In this document: positions 16,063 to 25,682 of the stretch, piece by piece
Position numbering within the stretch: position 1 is the stretch's first letter
Layout of the letters: every line of letters begins with the position of its first letter
Source of the DNA: Vibrio agarivorans
GTDB lineage: Bacteria > Pseudomonadota > Gammaproteobacteria > Enterobacterales > Vibrionaceae
Reading direction: 5' to 3'
Assembly (NCBI RefSeq): GCF_030409635.1
Contig: NZ_JAUFQF010000004.1
Coordinates: forward strand, 2,390,241-2,454,240
DNA length: 64,000 nucleotides
Made by a program: the position numbers and the translations under genes
The notes under the pieces: model-generated
The model's input: the letters and a program-made list of their open reading frames with translations, nothing else
What the model was told of the DNA's origin: nothing
The model's database searches: none

Positions 16063-18414
16063 TTACTTCACCAATAAATGTTGACGGTCGAGGACATTGG
16101 TAATGTATCTAAACCAGTGATCGGAAATGCGTGCTTGCTGCTCATTGAACTCGATCAGCCCACGGCTTTGGAAAAACCTCAATACGCCAGTCACTTCTAC
16201 CAAGCTTAACTGAGTGCACTCGGCAACCTCATCTGGCGCAGCGACTTCAAGCTGAACAATCGAGCGTAAGACAGCAAGCATCGGTTTGGGCATCTTCTCT
16301 AACTCATCTGAACTTGGCGCTTTAAAGAGCCGAACAACCACTTCATTGTTAGTTTTGTCGCGATGCAGCGAATAGCGCATAAATCGCAGCGCCACGGTAG
16401 GGTTGCCATCAGAGTAGTGCCATAAGATTCGGTAGAAACCTTGTTTTGCTCGCTGCTCTTCACTGGTGTCATCCTGCTCCCACTGTTTAGGAACCACGAT
16501 ACCTTCAAAAGAGATGGAGTTGTCATTTGATTGATTGACACGAGTTTCAAGCAGTGTATGGATCTGCTTTTCACTCCATCGAGGCAAGAACGTGACCCAG
16601 TCGAAGATTAACCGTTCACCCCGTGCTCTATCGACAAAACGCCAGCTGGCTTTTTCAATCGACAAGAGGAAGCGGTGCTTTCGACCTGTGCTGCGTAATA
16701 ACTGAGTGAGTTTGATCAGCGATGCAAGCCCACCCACTTTGGGCTTGACTAAACGTTGGGCATTATCCACCACGATCAGAACGGGTGTGTCTCGATGCAA
16801 TAGATTTTGATAAATCGCTGCTTCGAAATCTTCCGTTGTCTCTAAAAGCTCAAGTTGTTTCGCCAGCTCAGCGAGAAGCTCGCGATAGCCATCATAAGGA
16901 CAATTAATGTAAACGGGTGTGGCGTTTTTCACTCGGTGCAAGAGTTGTTTTTGTATCGTTGTCGAGCCAATACCGCGCTCGCCACTAATGATGCAAAAGG
17001 CAGGCTTGTCTGTAAGCAGGTATTGAGCCAGTTTTTTCAGCTCCTCATTGCCATAATCGATCAACTCACTCTCTTCATTACCAGGGGTGACATAGTTAAA
17101 CACCTCTTTGCCTTTCAAACGGGCAAAGTTGCTGTCGGTGGACACATCGCCAGATTGCTTTGCGACCTCAACCCGAAACAAATAAGCGAGAACTTGGCTA
17201 AACACCGCATAGTTAGAAAGCGATGACACTAACTGGTGTTTAAATCGATGTAAGATGAGCCAACAGATTGCTAAAAAGGTGGCGGGAAAACGCATTAGCC
17301 AGTGTTTATATTGAGCTTCTGCCCATAAGATAGCATTGGGTTTCCCACTTAGTGATGCGACGCGTTCAAACACGACATACCGCCAACGATTGAGTGTTAA
17401 TAGGGTAATGAAACCAAACCAAGCGATAAAGGCATAAACAATCCAATGATAGATAGTGCCTTTACCAAGGGTACGCATTGAGATTTGCAGCACGACACCT
17501 GTGATGATGAACGTCCACACATAATAACGGATGGTACTTAAGCGCAACGCTTTAAGTTCCGGGCTCGTGTGCCGGCTGTGCCGATAGGTCACTTCAAGTA
17601 ACAAACTGACGGCAATTGAGCCTCCCAATATCCACCAAGTAAATATTTCGAGGAACACGAGATGCTGGAGGCTAGGGAGAGCTGAAATGATTCTTAAGGA
17701 CAGTGTGAGAGCCACCAGCCAAGCCAATGATTTATCAGCCTTAGTGACATACCAAATTGCACGATGGATAACATGCGGGTTCGTTTGGTTATCGAGATAG
17801 ACTTCGCGATATTTAGTAATGAGCCTTTCACGATTTCTTAGCCACCAAATAAGTACCCAAAATACCAGCAAGACTTTGAGGGCAACCCAAATGATGGGAA
17901 TAGGGGATATTAACAAATCATTGATAAACGCCTTGAAGCTGCCTAGTTGATAATAGAGCATGAACTCGGCGTTGAGGCGAATCAGGTGAAGCTCACTTTT
18001 GACCTGTGTGACACCAATAGGGCCAAAGCCGGTAACCTCATCTCTGACATTTGAGCTGACAATATCGATAAGTTTCTGTTTACTCTGATTAAGGCTTTGT
18101 AAATTGTAAAAGCTCTGCCTGGCCTGTTTCCAACTCTCTTCGTCTCTATAGGCGCGATAAGAGTCCAAAGTTTGTTGGAATTGTGCCGCTTCAGTATTAA
18201 TTTGCTCAAGTGTAGTAATTAAGACTTGCTTTGCGAGAGTGTAGTGACTTCCTTCCATAAAAAGCGGTTCAGGGAAACTGACGACTTGTTGCTCAATATC
18301 GACAGCCGCTTTTGAGAGCACTGGCTGCTCTATTTGTTGCAGCCCTAGAGCATGGGCGGTGTGGCTTAACAAAGCAAGCAGTAGAATCCATCCTAATCTC
18401 ATGCAAACATACAT
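16063..18414 (-). CDS. Membrane protein with periplasmic helical domain, several TM helices and a degenerate P-loop NTPase domain
   Basis: This 783-residue protein is of no family I can name. The layout is a signal peptide (1-22), a helical periplasmic part (about 25-160), about six membrane helices between 165 and 395, a cytosolic STAND/ExeA-like P-loop domain (about 455-690) and a C-terminal winged-helix-like part. The Walker A position reads SGERGIGSTT, so the invariant Lys is Ser. Walker B reads LIVVDNAQRL, with Asn where Glu is usual. It may therefore bind nucleotide poorly or act as a pseudo-ATPase. The mscS-like gene follows after 1 nt. Met5 (18402) is an alternative start; neither start has a clear ribosome site. 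Confidence 0.75.
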   Translation of the reverse strand: MYVCMRLGWILLLALLSHTAHALGLQQIEQPVLSKAAVDIEQQVVSFPEPLFMEGSHYTLAKQVLITTLEQINTEAAQFQQTLDSYRAYRDEESWKQARQSFYNLQSLNQSKQKLIDIVSSNVRDEVTGFGPIGVTQVKSELHLIRLNAEFMLYYQLGSFKAFINDLLISPIPIIWVALKVLLVFWVLIWWLRNRERLITKYREVYLDNQTNPHVIHRAIWYVTKADKSLAWLVALTLSLRIISALPSLQHLVFLEIFTWWILGGSIAVSLLLEVTYRHSRHTSPELKALRLSTIRYYVWTFIITGVVLQISMRTLGKGTIYHWIVYAFIAWFGFITLLTLNRWRYVVFERVASLSGKPNAILWAEAQYKHWLMRFPATFLAICWLILHRFKHQLVSSLSNYAVFSQVLAYLFRVEVAKQSGDVSTDSNFARLKGKEVFNYVTPGNEESELIDYGNEELKKLAQYLLTDKPAFCIISGERGIGSTTIQKQLLHRVKNATPVYINCPYDGYRELLAELAKQLELLETTEDFEAAIYQNLLHRDTPVLIVVDNAQRLVKPKVGGLASLIKLTQLLRSTGRKHRFLLSIEKASWRFVDRARGERLIFDWVTFLPRWSEKQIHTLLETRVNQSNDNSISFEGIVVPKQWEQDDTSEEQRAKQGFYRILWHYSDGNPTVALRFMRYSLHRDKTNNEVVVRLFKAPSSDELEKMPKPMLAVLRSIVQLEVAAPDEVAECTQLSLVEVTGVLRFFQSRGLIEFNEQQARISDHWFRYITNVLDRQHLLVK

Positions 18415-18614
18415 CCATTTTTACTGTGATATCAATGAGTTTAGCAAACAATAAAATGTTCAAAGTCAGTCACGATAAATTTGTGCTGAAATCGACATAA
18501 ATAACATGTGAGTGATTCTGTAGTTAGGAGTTAGACCAATGTCTAACATAGCGATGGTGGTATTTTACTCACTAAGTGTTAGGCTAAAAGCCACACGGTT
18601 GACAGGGATGTAGC

Positions 18615-19346
18615 ATGGAAAAGCCAATCAAAAATATCGTTATTCTTACGGGGGCTGGGATATCTGCGGAGTCAGGTATTCAGACATTTCGCGCTCAAGA
18701 TGGACTATGGGAGAATCACCGTATCGAAGAAGTTGCGACGCCAGAAGGTTACGAACGTAATCCCGAGTTAGTACAAGAATTTTATAATAAACGTCGTGCC
18801 GGTTTAAAGCGCCCAAGTATCAAACCCAATGCTGCACACTTAGCCCTCGGAGAGTTAGCGAGCAAATTCTCAGGTAAGGTAACGGTTGTGACGCAAAACA
18901 TTGATAATCTGCATGAACGCGGCGGCTCAGAAAATGTCATTCACATGCACGGTGAGTTACTCAGAGCTCGCTGTCCTGAGAGCAATCAGGTGATTGAAAT
19001 GCATGACGACATAAAAATGGGCGATCACTGCCATTGTTGCCAGCTTCCTAATCAGTTGCGCCCACATGTTGTTTGGTTCGGTGAAATGCCGTTGCAGATG
19101 GGGGAGATATACTCTCTGCTTCAAGAGTCTGATCTGTTTATTTCAATAGGGACGTCTGGTGTCGTTTATCCTGCTGCGGGCTTTGTTCATGATGCGCGCA
19201 TGCATGGTGCTCATACGGTTGAGATAAACCTTGAGCCCAGCGCTGTAGAGAGTGAGTTTGCAGAAAAGCGCTATGGCTTGGCGAGTGTCGAAGTGCCGAA
19301 AATCGTCGCTGAGCTTTTACGTGGCGAGTTGTCGATCGCTTCATGA
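18615..19346 (+). CDS. cobB: NAD-dependent protein deacylase (sirtuin)
   Basis: CobB removes acetyl or succinyl groups from lysines using NAD, for example to reactivate acetyl-CoA synthetase. The 243-residue protein has the Rossmann block [14 protein letters not shown] (about 12-26), the [12 protein letters not shown] block (about 95), the catalytic His in HMHGEL (about 117) and a zinc site made of C...[12 protein letters not shown] follows. Its first 40 residues match the short bacterial form without the extra N-terminal extension. It is a single gene. The 3' end overlaps a small minus-strand ORF by 76 nt. Confidence 0.93.
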   Translation: MEKPIKNIVILTGAGISAESGIQTFRAQDGLWENHRIEEVATPEGYERNPELVQEFYNKRRAGLKRPSIKPNAAHLALGELASKFSGKVTVVTQNIDNLHERGGSENVIHMHGELLRARCPESNQVIEMHDDIKMGDHCHCCQLPNQLRPHVVWFGEMPLQMGEIYSLLQESDLFISIGTSGVVYPAAGFVHDARMHGAHTVEINLEPSAVESEFAEKRYGLASVEVPKIVAELLRGELSIAS

Positions 19347-19537
19347 TTTTGAGGATGTCTGGTTTGATTCACTGCCTCGTAGCAGGTAGTGTTACCACAC
19401 GTTTCTAAACACAGTCGCCATATCACCTGTTTTGACTCTGGTGTTAGACATCGAATCTGCCCAGCACACAAATGCCCCTGCTTAATTAGTTCTGTTACTT
19501 TCTCTATCGAAAGCTCGATTTGAATAGTGCCTTCCAT
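19271..19537 (-). CDS. Small conserved-looking protein, unknown function
   Basis: This ORF encodes 88 residues, beginning with an acidic amphipathic segment ([19 protein letters not shown]) and a Cys-containing core ([11 protein letters not shown]...WRLCLETC). GAGG lies 9-12 nt before the ATG, a workable ribosome site. The first 60 residues look like a real small protein of a type I have seen in gammaproteobacteria. The last 25 overlap the end of cobB antisense and look like read-through. It is either a real small gene with an extended tail or, less likely, chance. Confidence 0.5.
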   Translation of the reverse strand: MEGTIQIELSIEKVTELIKQGHLCAGQIRCLTPESKQVIWRLCLETCGNTTCYEAVNQTRHPQNHEAIDNSPRKSSATIFGTSTLAKP

Positions 19538-19686
19538 CTCATTAGCCTCGCTGTATTGGCTTGTCGATAATAAGTATCATTTAGATTAGTGTACTTTGTA
19601 AAGCCCGTATACTCAAAATTGATGGAAGACGTCGTTAAACACGATTTAAGGTATATAATCCTATTAACAGGATGTAGGAGGTGAAG

Positions 19687-19959
19687 ATGTTAGTTAATGA
19701 TAAAGAGAACAGAGAGTACCAGATCACGCTGGAAGGGCCTTATGTCGCACTGGCAAAGTATTCTCTTGATAGTAACGTTATGACCATTCATTCGACACGT
19801 GTACCCGATGAAGTTCAAGGGAAGGGGTATGGCAAGGTGATGATGGAAGCGATTCTGCCGGATGTTGAGCAACATGGCTATAAAGTGATACCAGCGTGCA
19901 GTTATGTTGCGCATTATATTAACCGTCATCCCCAGTGGCAGCACCTGTTGGCTGAATAG
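19687..19959 (+). CDS. GNAT family N-acetyltransferase, YidJ/COG2388-like
   Basis: This 90-residue minimal GNAT domain carries the acetyl-CoA binding motif VQGKGYGKVMMEA (about residues 42-54) and the C-terminal VIPACSYVAHYINRHPQW block typical of the short COG2388 proteins. The substrate is unknown. The ATG at 19687 is preferred because AGGAGG (19676-19681) is then 5 nt upstream; the in-frame GTG at 19681 overlaps the ribosome site. It contains an FtsK-orienting 8-mer at 19819. It is a single gene, convergent with the first potD-like gene. Confidence 0.85.
   Translation: MLVNDKENREYQITLEGPYVALAKYSLDSNVMTIHSTRVPDEVQGKGYGKVMMEAILPDVEQHGYKVIPACSYVAHYINRHPQWQHLLAE
19819..19826 (+). other. FtsK-orienting motif (KOPS) candidate
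   Basis: GGGAAGGG fits GGGNAGGG. It is read on the plus strand, pointing rightwards to dif, inside the GNAT gene. Confidence 0.5.
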
Positions 19960-19992
19960 GCTTTTGGGTATTGATATAAAGATTATCGCTCT

Positions 19993-20020
19993 AACGCTCC
20001 TCCCATTTGAGAGGAGCGTT
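19993..20020. terminator. Terminator-like hairpin between convergent genes
   Basis: AACGCTCCTC (19993-20002) pairs with GAGGAGCGTT (20011-20020) across an 8-nt loop. The following tract is only weakly T-rich. It most likely ends both the GNAT and the potD-like transcripts. Confidence 0.65.
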
Positions 20021-20031
20021 CTTACTCGGAC

Positions 20032-21072
20032 TTAATTGTCGACTTTTAGCCTTTGGAAGTATTCATCATAAAGCACACTAGCTTCACCTACTTCGTCTTG
20101 CCAACTTCCACTGTCCATAATGGCTTGCGGAGGAAAGATGTTTTCATCGGAGGTAAAGGAGTCAGGAAGTAGAGGCATTGCGCTTTTAACTGGCGTTGGA
20201 TAGCCAATCTCTAGTGCAACTTTAGCCGCATTCTCTGGGAGAAGTAGATAGTCAATCATCTTGTGAGCAGCGTCGACGTTCTTAGCGTCAGCTGGAATCG
20301 ATAAGCTATCCATCCAGAAAATAGCGCCTTTCTCTGGCCATACGATGTCAATCGGTGCGCCTTCTTCGCGAGCCATATAGGCTGAACCATTCCACAGCAT
20401 ACCCAATGACACTTCACCTGCGAGATAAGGGTTGGCTGGGAAGTCAGAGTTAAACACCAGCACGTTTGGTACCAGCTTGCGTAGCTCTTCATAGGCTGCT
20501 TTGATTTCATCAGGATTGGTTGTGTTTGGCGAGTATCCAAGTTTCGTCAATGCAATATGGAAAACTTCACGCGAATCATCCATCAGCATCAATTGCCCTT
20601 GCCACTGTTCGTCCCAAAGGTCTCCCCATTGAGACAGTTGTGACTTATCAATCATATCAGTATTCACACCGATACCGGTCGCGCCCCAAATGTATGGGAT
20701 AGAGTAGTCATTCTCTGGGTCAAAGGATTTATAGAGGTAGTTTTCATCCAAGCCGGAAAAGTTCGACAGTTTCGATTTATCGATCTTTCGTAGCATGTTC
20801 TCTTTACGCATTTTTGAAACGAAATAGGTCGACGGGACCACTAAATCATAACCGCCGCCTTGCGTTTTCAACTTAGCGTACATGGTCTCATTGGCTTCGT
20901 AGGTCGAATAAATGACTTTGATGCCGGTTTCTTTGGTGAAATCATTAAGAACTTCAGCCGGGATGTATTCAGACCAGTTGTAGAAGTACAGTTCTTTGTC
21001 TTCGGCTACCGCAGGGTAAGAAAGTAAACATGTGGTTAATGCTGCAAGGGTAAAAATAGGGCGTTTAATCAT
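20032..21072 (-). CDS. potD: Spermidine/putrescine ABC transporter substrate-binding protein, second copy
   Basis: This periplasmic polyamine-binding protein has 346 residues from the chosen start. Met at 21072 is followed at once by a normal signal peptide (IKRPIFTLAALTTCLLSYPAVA) and has GGAG upstream, whereas the in-frame upstream extension would spoil the signal peptide. Conserved blocks are YFYNWSEYIP, ETGIKVIYSTYE.NET.YAKLKT, YDLVVPSTYFVSKM and GMLWNGSA. It is closely similar to the neighbouring potD-like protein. A terminator between the two means that this copy probably has its own promoter in the 21073-21272 gap. Confidence 0.9.
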   Translation of the reverse strand: MIKRPIFTLAALTTCLLSYPAVAEDKELYFYNWSEYIPAEVLNDFTKETGIKVIYSTYEANETMYAKLKTQGGGYDLVVPSTYFVSKMRKENMLRKIDKSKLSNFSGLDENYLYKSFDPENDYSIPYIWGATGIGVNTDMIDKSQLSQWGDLWDEQWQGQLMLMDDSREVFHIALTKLGYSPNTTNPDEIKAAYEELRKLVPNVLVFNSDFPANPYLAGEVSLGMLWNGSAYMAREEGAPIDIVWPEKGAIFWMDSLSIPADAKNVDAAHKMIDYLLLPENAAKVALEIGYPTPVKSAMPLLPDSFTSDENIFPPQAIMDSGSWQDEVGEASVLYDEYFQRLKVDN

Positions 21073-21272
21073 TACAACTCCATGTAGTAAATGATGAATA
21101 TATCGAATAAACAAACATATAGAGGATGGTTGCGATTATTGTAGACAAAAAATCACATTGTGAAAACTTTGTTGTAAATCAGTCGGTCTTAGCTGACTAA
21201 CAATTCACTGCCAAACTAAAAAAAATTACTAGCGGTCTAGTTGAATCCCGTGACGAGTCGTCGCTAGCACAT

Positions 21273-21299
21273 AAAAAAAGCCCCGTGATAACGAGGCTT
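21273..21299 (-). terminator. Rho-independent terminator of the potABC-potD operon
   Basis: On the minus strand AAGCCTCG pairs with CGGGGCTT (one G-T pair) around a 6-nt loop, followed by TTTTTTT. It lies 22 nt after the stop of the first potD copy and separates the operon from the second copy. Confidence 0.88.
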
Positions 21300-21320
21300 G
21301 CGTGTTAAACAGGCAGCAGG

Positions 21321-22352
21321 TTATTGACCCGCTTTTAGCTTTAAGAAGTACTCTTCATAACGCGAAGTTTTATCGCCAACCGCAGACTGCCACTCCACGT
21401 TATCCAAATCTTCTTGGCTTGGGAACAACGCTTCTAAGTGTTGGAACTTGTCGTTCGATGCTTTTACCGCAGTCAAATAACCCGTATCGCGAGTGATTTG
21501 TTCAGCAACGTCTGGACGAAGTAAGAAATCAATCATCTTATGGGCTGCGTCGACATTTTTCGCACCTGAGCTGATCGCAAAGTTATCAACCCAGCCAATG
21601 CCACCTTCTTTTGGGTACACCAGTTCAATAGGAAGCCCTTCATTTTGCGCCGCCGCTGCTGATCCATTCCAAAGCATACCAACACCCACTTCACCTGACA
21701 TATAAGGTGCACCTGGGTTATCTGAATTAAATACTAGAACGTTAGGCATTAGGTGCTGCAGTTGTGCATAGGCTTCGTCAATCTGCGCGTCATCAACAGA
21801 GTTGCCTGAATAGCCCAACTTACGTAAAGCAATATGGAATACTTCTCGAGTATCGTCCATTAACATAACTTGACCTTCTAGCTCTGGCTTCCAAAGGTCC
21901 GCCCAGCTTTGAAACTCTTCTGGGTCATACATATCGGTATTAACCGCAAGACCCGTGATCGCAACCACGTGTGGAATCGAATACTCGTTGTTTGGATCGT
22001 AAGGCTTGTCGAGATAGTTTGTGTCTAGATTTGAAAAGTTCGCTAGTTTTGAGTGATCAATCTTCTGCAGCATTCCTTCGTCGCGCATCTTTGAAACAAA
22101 GTAGGTAGAAGGTACTACTAAGTCGTAACCCTGATTGTGGGTTTTTAGCTTGGCATAAAGGGTTTCGTTTGACTCATAGGTTGAGTAAATAACCTTAATA
22201 CCAGTTTCTTTTGTGAATTGTTCGAGTAGAGAGCTATTGATGTACGGCCCCCAATTCATGAATACCAATTCTTTATCTTGTGCAAATACCGGTTGAGAAA
22301 GTAGTGATATTGCACATGCACTACCAGCTAAAAGAGTAGTCCACTTTTTCAT
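21321..22352 (-). CDS. potD: Spermidine/putrescine ABC transporter substrate-binding protein, operon copy
   Basis: This 343-residue periplasmic binding protein has a clear signal peptide ending PVFAQ (about residue 25). It shares long blocks with the next protein downstream: FMNWGPYINSS, ETGIKVIYSTYESNETLYAKL, LVVPSTYFVSKM, MLMDDTREVFHIAL and NVDAAHKMIDFLL. It is the last gene of potA-potB-potC-potD, 102 nt after potC. It delivers polyamines to the PotBC permease. Residue differences between the two copies around the pocket might change preference between putrescine and spermidine, but I cannot decide this by eye. Confidence 0.93.
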   Translation of the reverse strand: MKKWTTLLAGSACAISLLSQPVFAQDKELVFMNWGPYINSSLLEQFTKETGIKVIYSTYESNETLYAKLKTHNQGYDLVVPSTYFVSKMRDEGMLQKIDHSKLANFSNLDTNYLDKPYDPNNEYSIPHVVAITGLAVNTDMYDPEEFQSWADLWKPELEGQVMLMDDTREVFHIALRKLGYSGNSVDDAQIDEAYAQLQHLMPNVLVFNSDNPGAPYMSGEVGVGMLWNGSAAAAQNEGLPIELVYPKEGGIGWVDNFAISSGAKNVDAAHKMIDFLLRPDVAEQITRDTGYLTAVKASNDKFQHLEALFPSQEDLDNVEWQSAVGDKTSRYEEYFLKLKAGQ

Positions 22353-22454
22353 TACGTTAGCTCCAAACTAAACGTGGCCATCACCGTCATACAGCTCTGG
22401 CAATTAGGCAAGAGGGCACCGCGTCGTCATTTATGCTCGCGAATGCCCGTACTT

Positions 22455-23225
22455 TTAGTTGATCTTTTGACGGCCTACAACCTGTGAAAGAACAACAAGG
22501 ATCAGAGATAGCACCAGCATCAGTGTCGCTAACGCGTTCACTTCCGGTGAAATCCCCACTTTTACCATCGAATAGATCTTCAACGGCAAAATTTCATAGG
22601 TCGGCCCCGTGACGAACGAGCTGATAATCACGTCATCTAATGAAAGCGTGAAGCTCAAAAGCCAGCCTGCAGCCACAGCGGGTTTCGCCAATGGCAAAAT
22701 GATCTGTTTGAGTATAGTCCATTCACTCGCGCCGAGATCTTTCGCGGCCTCAAGCATTTTGACATCAAACCCATTCAGTCGGCTGTAGACCGATACCACA
22801 ACGAAGGGCAAACAGAAGGTGATGTGGGCAATCAACAAGGTAAAGAAACCGAGTTGTGCACCCATAACCAAGAATAGTGCTAGTAGCGAAATCGCCATGA
22901 CAATATCCGGTGACATCATCACAATAAACAGCATGCCATTCACGGCGCCCTTACCCTTAAAATTGTAGCGATAGAGTGCTACAGCCGTAAGGCTGCCAAT
23001 AATTGTTGCTGCTGTTGCTGAAAATAGGGCGATGTTTAATGAGTGCCAGGCAGCTTGAATTAAGCTGTCGTTATTCATAAGGGTTTCATACCACTTGGTG
23101 GTAAACCCACCCCATTTCATTCCAAATTTGTTAGCGTTAAATGAATTTGCAATTAGCACGATAATTGGCAGATACAAAAACAGGTAAACCAAACTCATGA
23201 AAGAGAAGCGAATGGTCGACTTCAT
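22455..23225 (-). CDS. potC: Spermidine/putrescine ABC transporter permease PotC
   Basis: This 256-residue inner-membrane permease has about six hydrophobic helices and the binding-protein-dependent EAA loop [21 protein letters not shown] (about residues 160-180). The start codon overlaps the potB stop (TAATG). Together with PotB it forms the translocation path for polyamines. Confidence 0.94.
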   Translation of the reverse strand: MKSTIRFSFMSLVYLFLYLPIIVLIANSFNANKFGMKWGGFTTKWYETLMNNDSLIQAAWHSLNIALFSATAATIIGSLTAVALYRYNFKGKGAVNGMLFIVMMSPDIVMAISLLALFLVMGAQLGFFTLLIAHITFCLPFVVVSVYSRLNGFDVKMLEAAKDLGASEWTILKQIILPLAKPAVAAGWLLSFTLSLDDVIISSFVTGPTYEILPLKIYSMVKVGISPEVNALATLMLVLSLILVVLSQVVGRQKIN

Positions 23226-24082
23226 TATTCGAGTTCTCCTTTACGGTTGAGCCACTTTCCGGCGCGATAGTAAGCAAACAGCATGACGGCCATTGCCAGT
23301 GTTAAGGCGATGCTGGTGGCAGCGCCAAATGGCCAATCTCGAGCATTAAGCACTTGGCTCTTAATTACGTTACCAATGAGTAGGTTCTTAGCCCCGCCTA
23401 ATAGGTCAGAGATGTAGAACATACCTAGGGCCGGTAACAGAACCAGTAGGCAACCACCAATGATACCGGGCATAGTGAGCGGTAGAATCACCTTGGTAAA
23501 TGTCTGAAACTTGTTTGCACCGAGATCTTTGGCCGCCTCTAAATAGGTATTGTCGAGCTTCTCGATAGACGAGTAGAGCGGCAAAATCATAAAGGGCAAC
23601 AAGATATAGACCAGACCAATCATCACGGCTGTTTCTGTGTACATAATGCGCATTGGTTTGTCGATGATCTCTAAATACAGCAGTGATTTATTTAATATCC
23701 CTTGTGTACCAAGGACAATTTTCAAGCCGTAAGTACGAATCAATGAGTTGGTCCAAAATGGCACGATCACCAAAAACAGCATAATAGGACGCCAGCGCTC
23801 TGGCATCGTTGCGACGATATAGGCGAATGGGTAACCGACAAATAGACAGATTACCGTCGCGACAATCGCCATGTAGAACGAATGCAGCAGGACCTTAGCG
23901 TATAGCGGATCAGCTAAACGAATGTAATTGTCTAAAGTAAAAGTAAACTCGATTAGGTCAGATTCATGACGAGTTAGGAAACTCGTTCCAATAATCATCA
24001 CGTTAGGCACTAGCACAAAGAGTGATAGCCAACCAACAATGACTAAGATAATCGAATTTTGTAGATTAAACTTGCTCGTCAT
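23225..24082 (-). CDS. potB: Spermidine/putrescine ABC transporter permease PotB
   Basis: This 285-residue inner-membrane permease has about six helices and the EAA loop [21 protein letters not shown] (about residues 180-200). The first 17 nt overlap the end of potA and the last nucleotide overlaps potC, so the three are translationally coupled. It pairs with PotC in the membrane. Confidence 0.94.
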   Translation of the reverse strand: MTSKFNLQNSIILVIVGWLSLFVLVPNVMIIGTSFLTRHESDLIEFTFTLDNYIRLADPLYAKVLLHSFYMAIVATVICLFVGYPFAYIVATMPERWRPIMLFLVIVPFWTNSLIRTYGLKIVLGTQGILNKSLLYLEIIDKPMRIMYTETAVMIGLVYILLPFMILPLYSSIEKLDNTYLEAAKDLGANKFQTFTKVILPLTMPGIIGGCLLVLLPALGMFYISDLLGGAKNLLIGNVIKSQVLNARDWPFGAATSIALTLAMAVMLFAYYRAGKWLNRKGELE

Positions 24083-25202
24083 CTCTCAACACCACTTCCC
24101 AGCTTTCTACCCAAGTGACAGCGACTTTTTGCCCTAGTGAGTGGTCAACGTCAGGGTCGTCTTCATTGAAAAACTCACTGACCATGACACGTTGTCCAGA
24201 TTCAAGCTCAACTACAGAGTCGAGTGTCATACCTTTATAGGTACGCTCTGCAACGTAACCCGTAATGCCTTTCTCTACCGACTCTTTGATCTCTTCTAAG
24301 CGCAGGTCTTCAGGTCTGAGTAGTACCTGTAGCGTTTCGCCGATTTCAATCTCTTTATCGAAGAAAACAGTACTTGCGACACCTTCAATTTCAGCACTGA
24401 TGCGCTTGTCATCAAGGCGTGACAGTACTTTGGCTTCAAACACATTTATCTCCCCGATGAAACGAGCGACAAACAGGTTACTAGGCTCTTCATAGATCTC
24501 TCGAGGAGACCCGTCCTGTTCGATAACACCATTACGCATCACGATGATGCGATCAGACATTGATAGCGCTTCTTCTTGATCGTGTGTAACAAAGATAAAC
24601 GTAATGCCTAACTGGCGTTGCAACTGCTTTAACTCTATCTGCATCTGCTTACGAAGTTTGTAGTCTAATGCCGAAAGTGACTCATCAAGCAATAGAACTT
24701 TAGGCTTGTTCACTACGGCGCGAGCAATCGCGATACGCTGTTGCTGCCCGCCTGACAGTTGGTGAGGTTTTCGTTGAGCCATATTCTCTAGGCGTACCAT
24801 ACGCAACGCTTCTATGACTCGAGGCTCAATGTCAGAGGCAGGAGTACCTTGCATCTTTAAGCCAAACGCCACGTTGTCAAACACAGTCATGTGTGGGAAG
24901 AGTGCATAACTTTGGAACACGGTATTCACCGGGCGTTTTTCCGCAGGCACTTTCGTAATATCAACACCATCCAATGTAAGAGTGCCGAGATCAGCATCTT
25001 CAAAGCCGGCGATTAAACGCAAAATGGTGGTTTTACCACAACCTGATGGACCTAATATGGTTAAAAACTCACCATGATTAACATCAAGATCAAAGTTGTT
25101 GATGATCGATTTTCCGTCAAAGCTCTTATCGAGTCCTCTAATGGTGATGACGGGTGCCTGATGGATTGCTTTGTTGTTCAAAGTCTGTCGGTCTCCATGC
25201 AT
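24066..25202 (-). CDS. potA: Spermidine/putrescine ABC transporter ATP-binding protein PotA
   Basis: This 378-residue cytosolic ATPase energises polyamine import. The motifs are Walker [10 protein letters not shown] (about residue 52), Q-loop [13 protein letters not shown], signature [14 protein letters not shown] (about 147) and Walker [12 protein letters not shown], followed by [11 protein letters not shown]-terminal TOBE regulatory domain (about 290-370) is present. It is the first gene of the operon. No good ribosome site stands before the ATG; a TTG ten residues later has GGAG upstream, so the exact start is less certain than the gene. Confidence 0.94.
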   Translation of the reverse strand: MHGDRQTLNNKAIHQAPVITIRGLDKSFDGKSIINNFDLDVNHGEFLTILGPSGCGKTTILRLIAGFEDADLGTLTLDGVDITKVPAEKRPVNTVFQSYALFPHMTVFDNVAFGLKMQGTPASDIEPRVIEALRMVRLENMAQRKPHQLSGGQQQRIAIARAVVNKPKVLLLDESLSALDYKLRKQMQIELKQLQRQLGITFIFVTHDQEEALSMSDRIIVMRNGVIEQDGSPREIYEEPSNLFVARFIGEINVFEAKVLSRLDDKRISAEIEGVASTVFFDKEIEIGETLQVLLRPEDLRLEEIKESVEKGITGYVAERTYKGMTLDSVVELESGQRVMVSEFFNEDDPDVDHSLGQKVAVTWVESWEVVLRDDEQV

Positions 25203-25682
25203 TAAAAAGAGTGAACAAGCTCAACACCTTGTTGAGGTTTACATGCTACTAACAACCAATAACATTTCGGCGCGAATCATATAGAGTGATTCAGATTTTG
25301 CAAAGCAATTTGTAATGAAATTATTCGCCATTTTTCTGGATGTGTCGTATTTATCTGAGCACGTTAAACAAAGCATAGATGATTACCAACAAAAAATGAC
25401 AGTTTCTGCATGACTAAATCTTTATAGGTGACTGAAAATTGGTGGCTTTGTGCTTGTGTTTTTCTGTAATGTGTCAATGGAATCCTGACCCTAAGAGCGC
25501 ATTAAGAAAGTGGAGATGGATGCTCATCAAGTTGCAAAGTCTAGCGATATGAGATACCTAATTGTCCATCGAAGTGTGCCTAATTGGTCTATCCATTCAA
25601 TAGTTTGCTGCATAATCGCGCTAAGAGCGTATAATCAGAGGTTTATGCTGGAAATGTTTGCCCGCTTGGGCTTGGAACCACG
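25203..25682. other. 480-bp divergent intergenic region
   Basis: This AT-rich region lies between potA (leftward) and the membrane-protein operon (rightward). A perfect -10 TATAAT is at 25630-25635 with a possible -35 TTGCTG at 25605-25610, but the 19-nt spacer is long. I see no ORF with a ribosome site, no terminator and no known riboswitch. Confidence 0.5.
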
